Virus record (IMG/VR): IMGVR_UViG_3300043431_000134
Location: 1 to 28,068 of that record
Source: a virus
Strand: one strand, 5' to 3'
DNA: 28,068 bases
This document shows positions 27,893 through 28,068 of the stretch, one piece after another. The notes under the pieces were generated by a model. That model searched no databases, was not told where the DNA came from, and saw nothing but the letters and a program-made list of their open reading frames with translations. Every line of letters begins with the position of its first letter. Position 1 is the stretch's first letter. The translations under genes and the position numbers were made by a program.

Positions 27893-28068
27893 ACTGCTTT
27901 CGAATGTAGCGCCCTGATGGCTTTTGAACAATCAGCCCCGTCCGAACATATCGCTCAAGCACGGCCACAACCAGTGCGACCGGTAGTTGTGCTTTGCGTG
28001 CGATGGTTTCTGCGCATAGGGCCAGCGTGCCGACCGACTCAAGCACGGTGTCGGCAATTCCCCTTCCC
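27861..28068 (-). CDS. Partial helix-turn-helix-like phage protein at window edge
   Basis: The frame is open to the window edge (GRGIADTVLESVGT...), so the gene probably begins upstream; a GTG at 28046 is a possible start. The sequence AETIARKAQLPVALVVAVLERYVRTGLIVQKPSGRYI resembles a winged helix (helix, recognition helix, wing). Ends AIRSWQRGQ at 27861, overlapping the endolysin start. Function unknown. Confidence 0.55.
   Translation of the reverse strand, partial: GRGIADTVLESVGTLALCAETIARKAQLPVALVVAVLERYVRTGLIVQKPSGRYIRKQYAIRSWQRGQ

Noticed and set aside
1-28068. CRISPR array
   Set aside because: The only regular repeats are the attC sites; their spacing and non-identical, hairpin-forming nature do not fit CRISPR repeats.

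Overview
The window looks like most of a tailed-phage (Caudoviricetes, podovirus-like) genome or prophage. The evidence is an N4-gp56/P22-type major capsid protein with scaffold, P22 gp4-like and gp10-like tail accessory proteins, large glycine/alanine-rich ejection-type proteins, an M15 endolysin with a three-helix holin, and an ERF-YqaJ-SSB recombination set. The genes are dense, often joined by ATGA overlaps, and of moderate GC. The host is probably a proteobacterium, but the sequence does not fix it more closely. Terminase and portal genes are not visible and would be expected beyond the right edge.

Layout. (1) 1-3620: the most striking part. Eight small gene units on the minus strand are separated by nine attC-like recombination sites (the leftmost cut by the window edge). 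Each site has an RYYYAAC-like box, inner arms that pair with one extrahelical base, and a GTTRRRY-like box. This is an integron gene-cassette array without a visible integrase, embedded in a phage genome. Recognisable cargo is a C5 cytosine methyltransferase, a DUF551 protein and a PAPS-reductase-like PP-loop protein; the rest is unknown. (2) 3615-4253: a three-gene phage operon whose promoter (4282-4310) reads straight into the array. The stop codon of its last gene lies inside the first attC. (3) 4314-7014: leftward early genes, including a helicase-loader-like protein, a DUF3440/PAPS-reductase-like gene that has lost its PP-loop half by fusion to a broken membrane-protein gene, a structured terminator/RNA element, and small hypothetical genes. 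(4) 7044-7126: a divergent promoter pair.

(5) 7154-10617, rightward: small proteins, ERF annealing protein, YqaJ-type exonuclease, SSB, an XRE-like HTH protein, a winged-helix protein and two small proteins, mostly translationally coupled. (6) 10618-28068, leftward late region. Read from the right: a partial helix-turn-helix-like gene, M15 endolysin, holin, a 436-aa presumed virion protein, a small protein, scaffold, capsid, a free-standing HNH homing endonuclease, a decoration-like protein and a terminator. These are followed by a methyltransferase-glycosyltransferase fusion, gp4-like and gp10-like proteins, a small structural protein, four probable ejection proteins, membrane proteins and tail fibre-like proteins. 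The rightward and leftward transcription units meet with no bases between their stop codons at 10617/10618.

How it works together: the backbone supplies replication/recombination and virion functions, and the array supplies interchangeable accessory genes probably concerned with DNA modification or host interaction. The array is placed where an early phage promoter can express it, and where an integron integrase supplied in trans by a host could in principle shuffle it.
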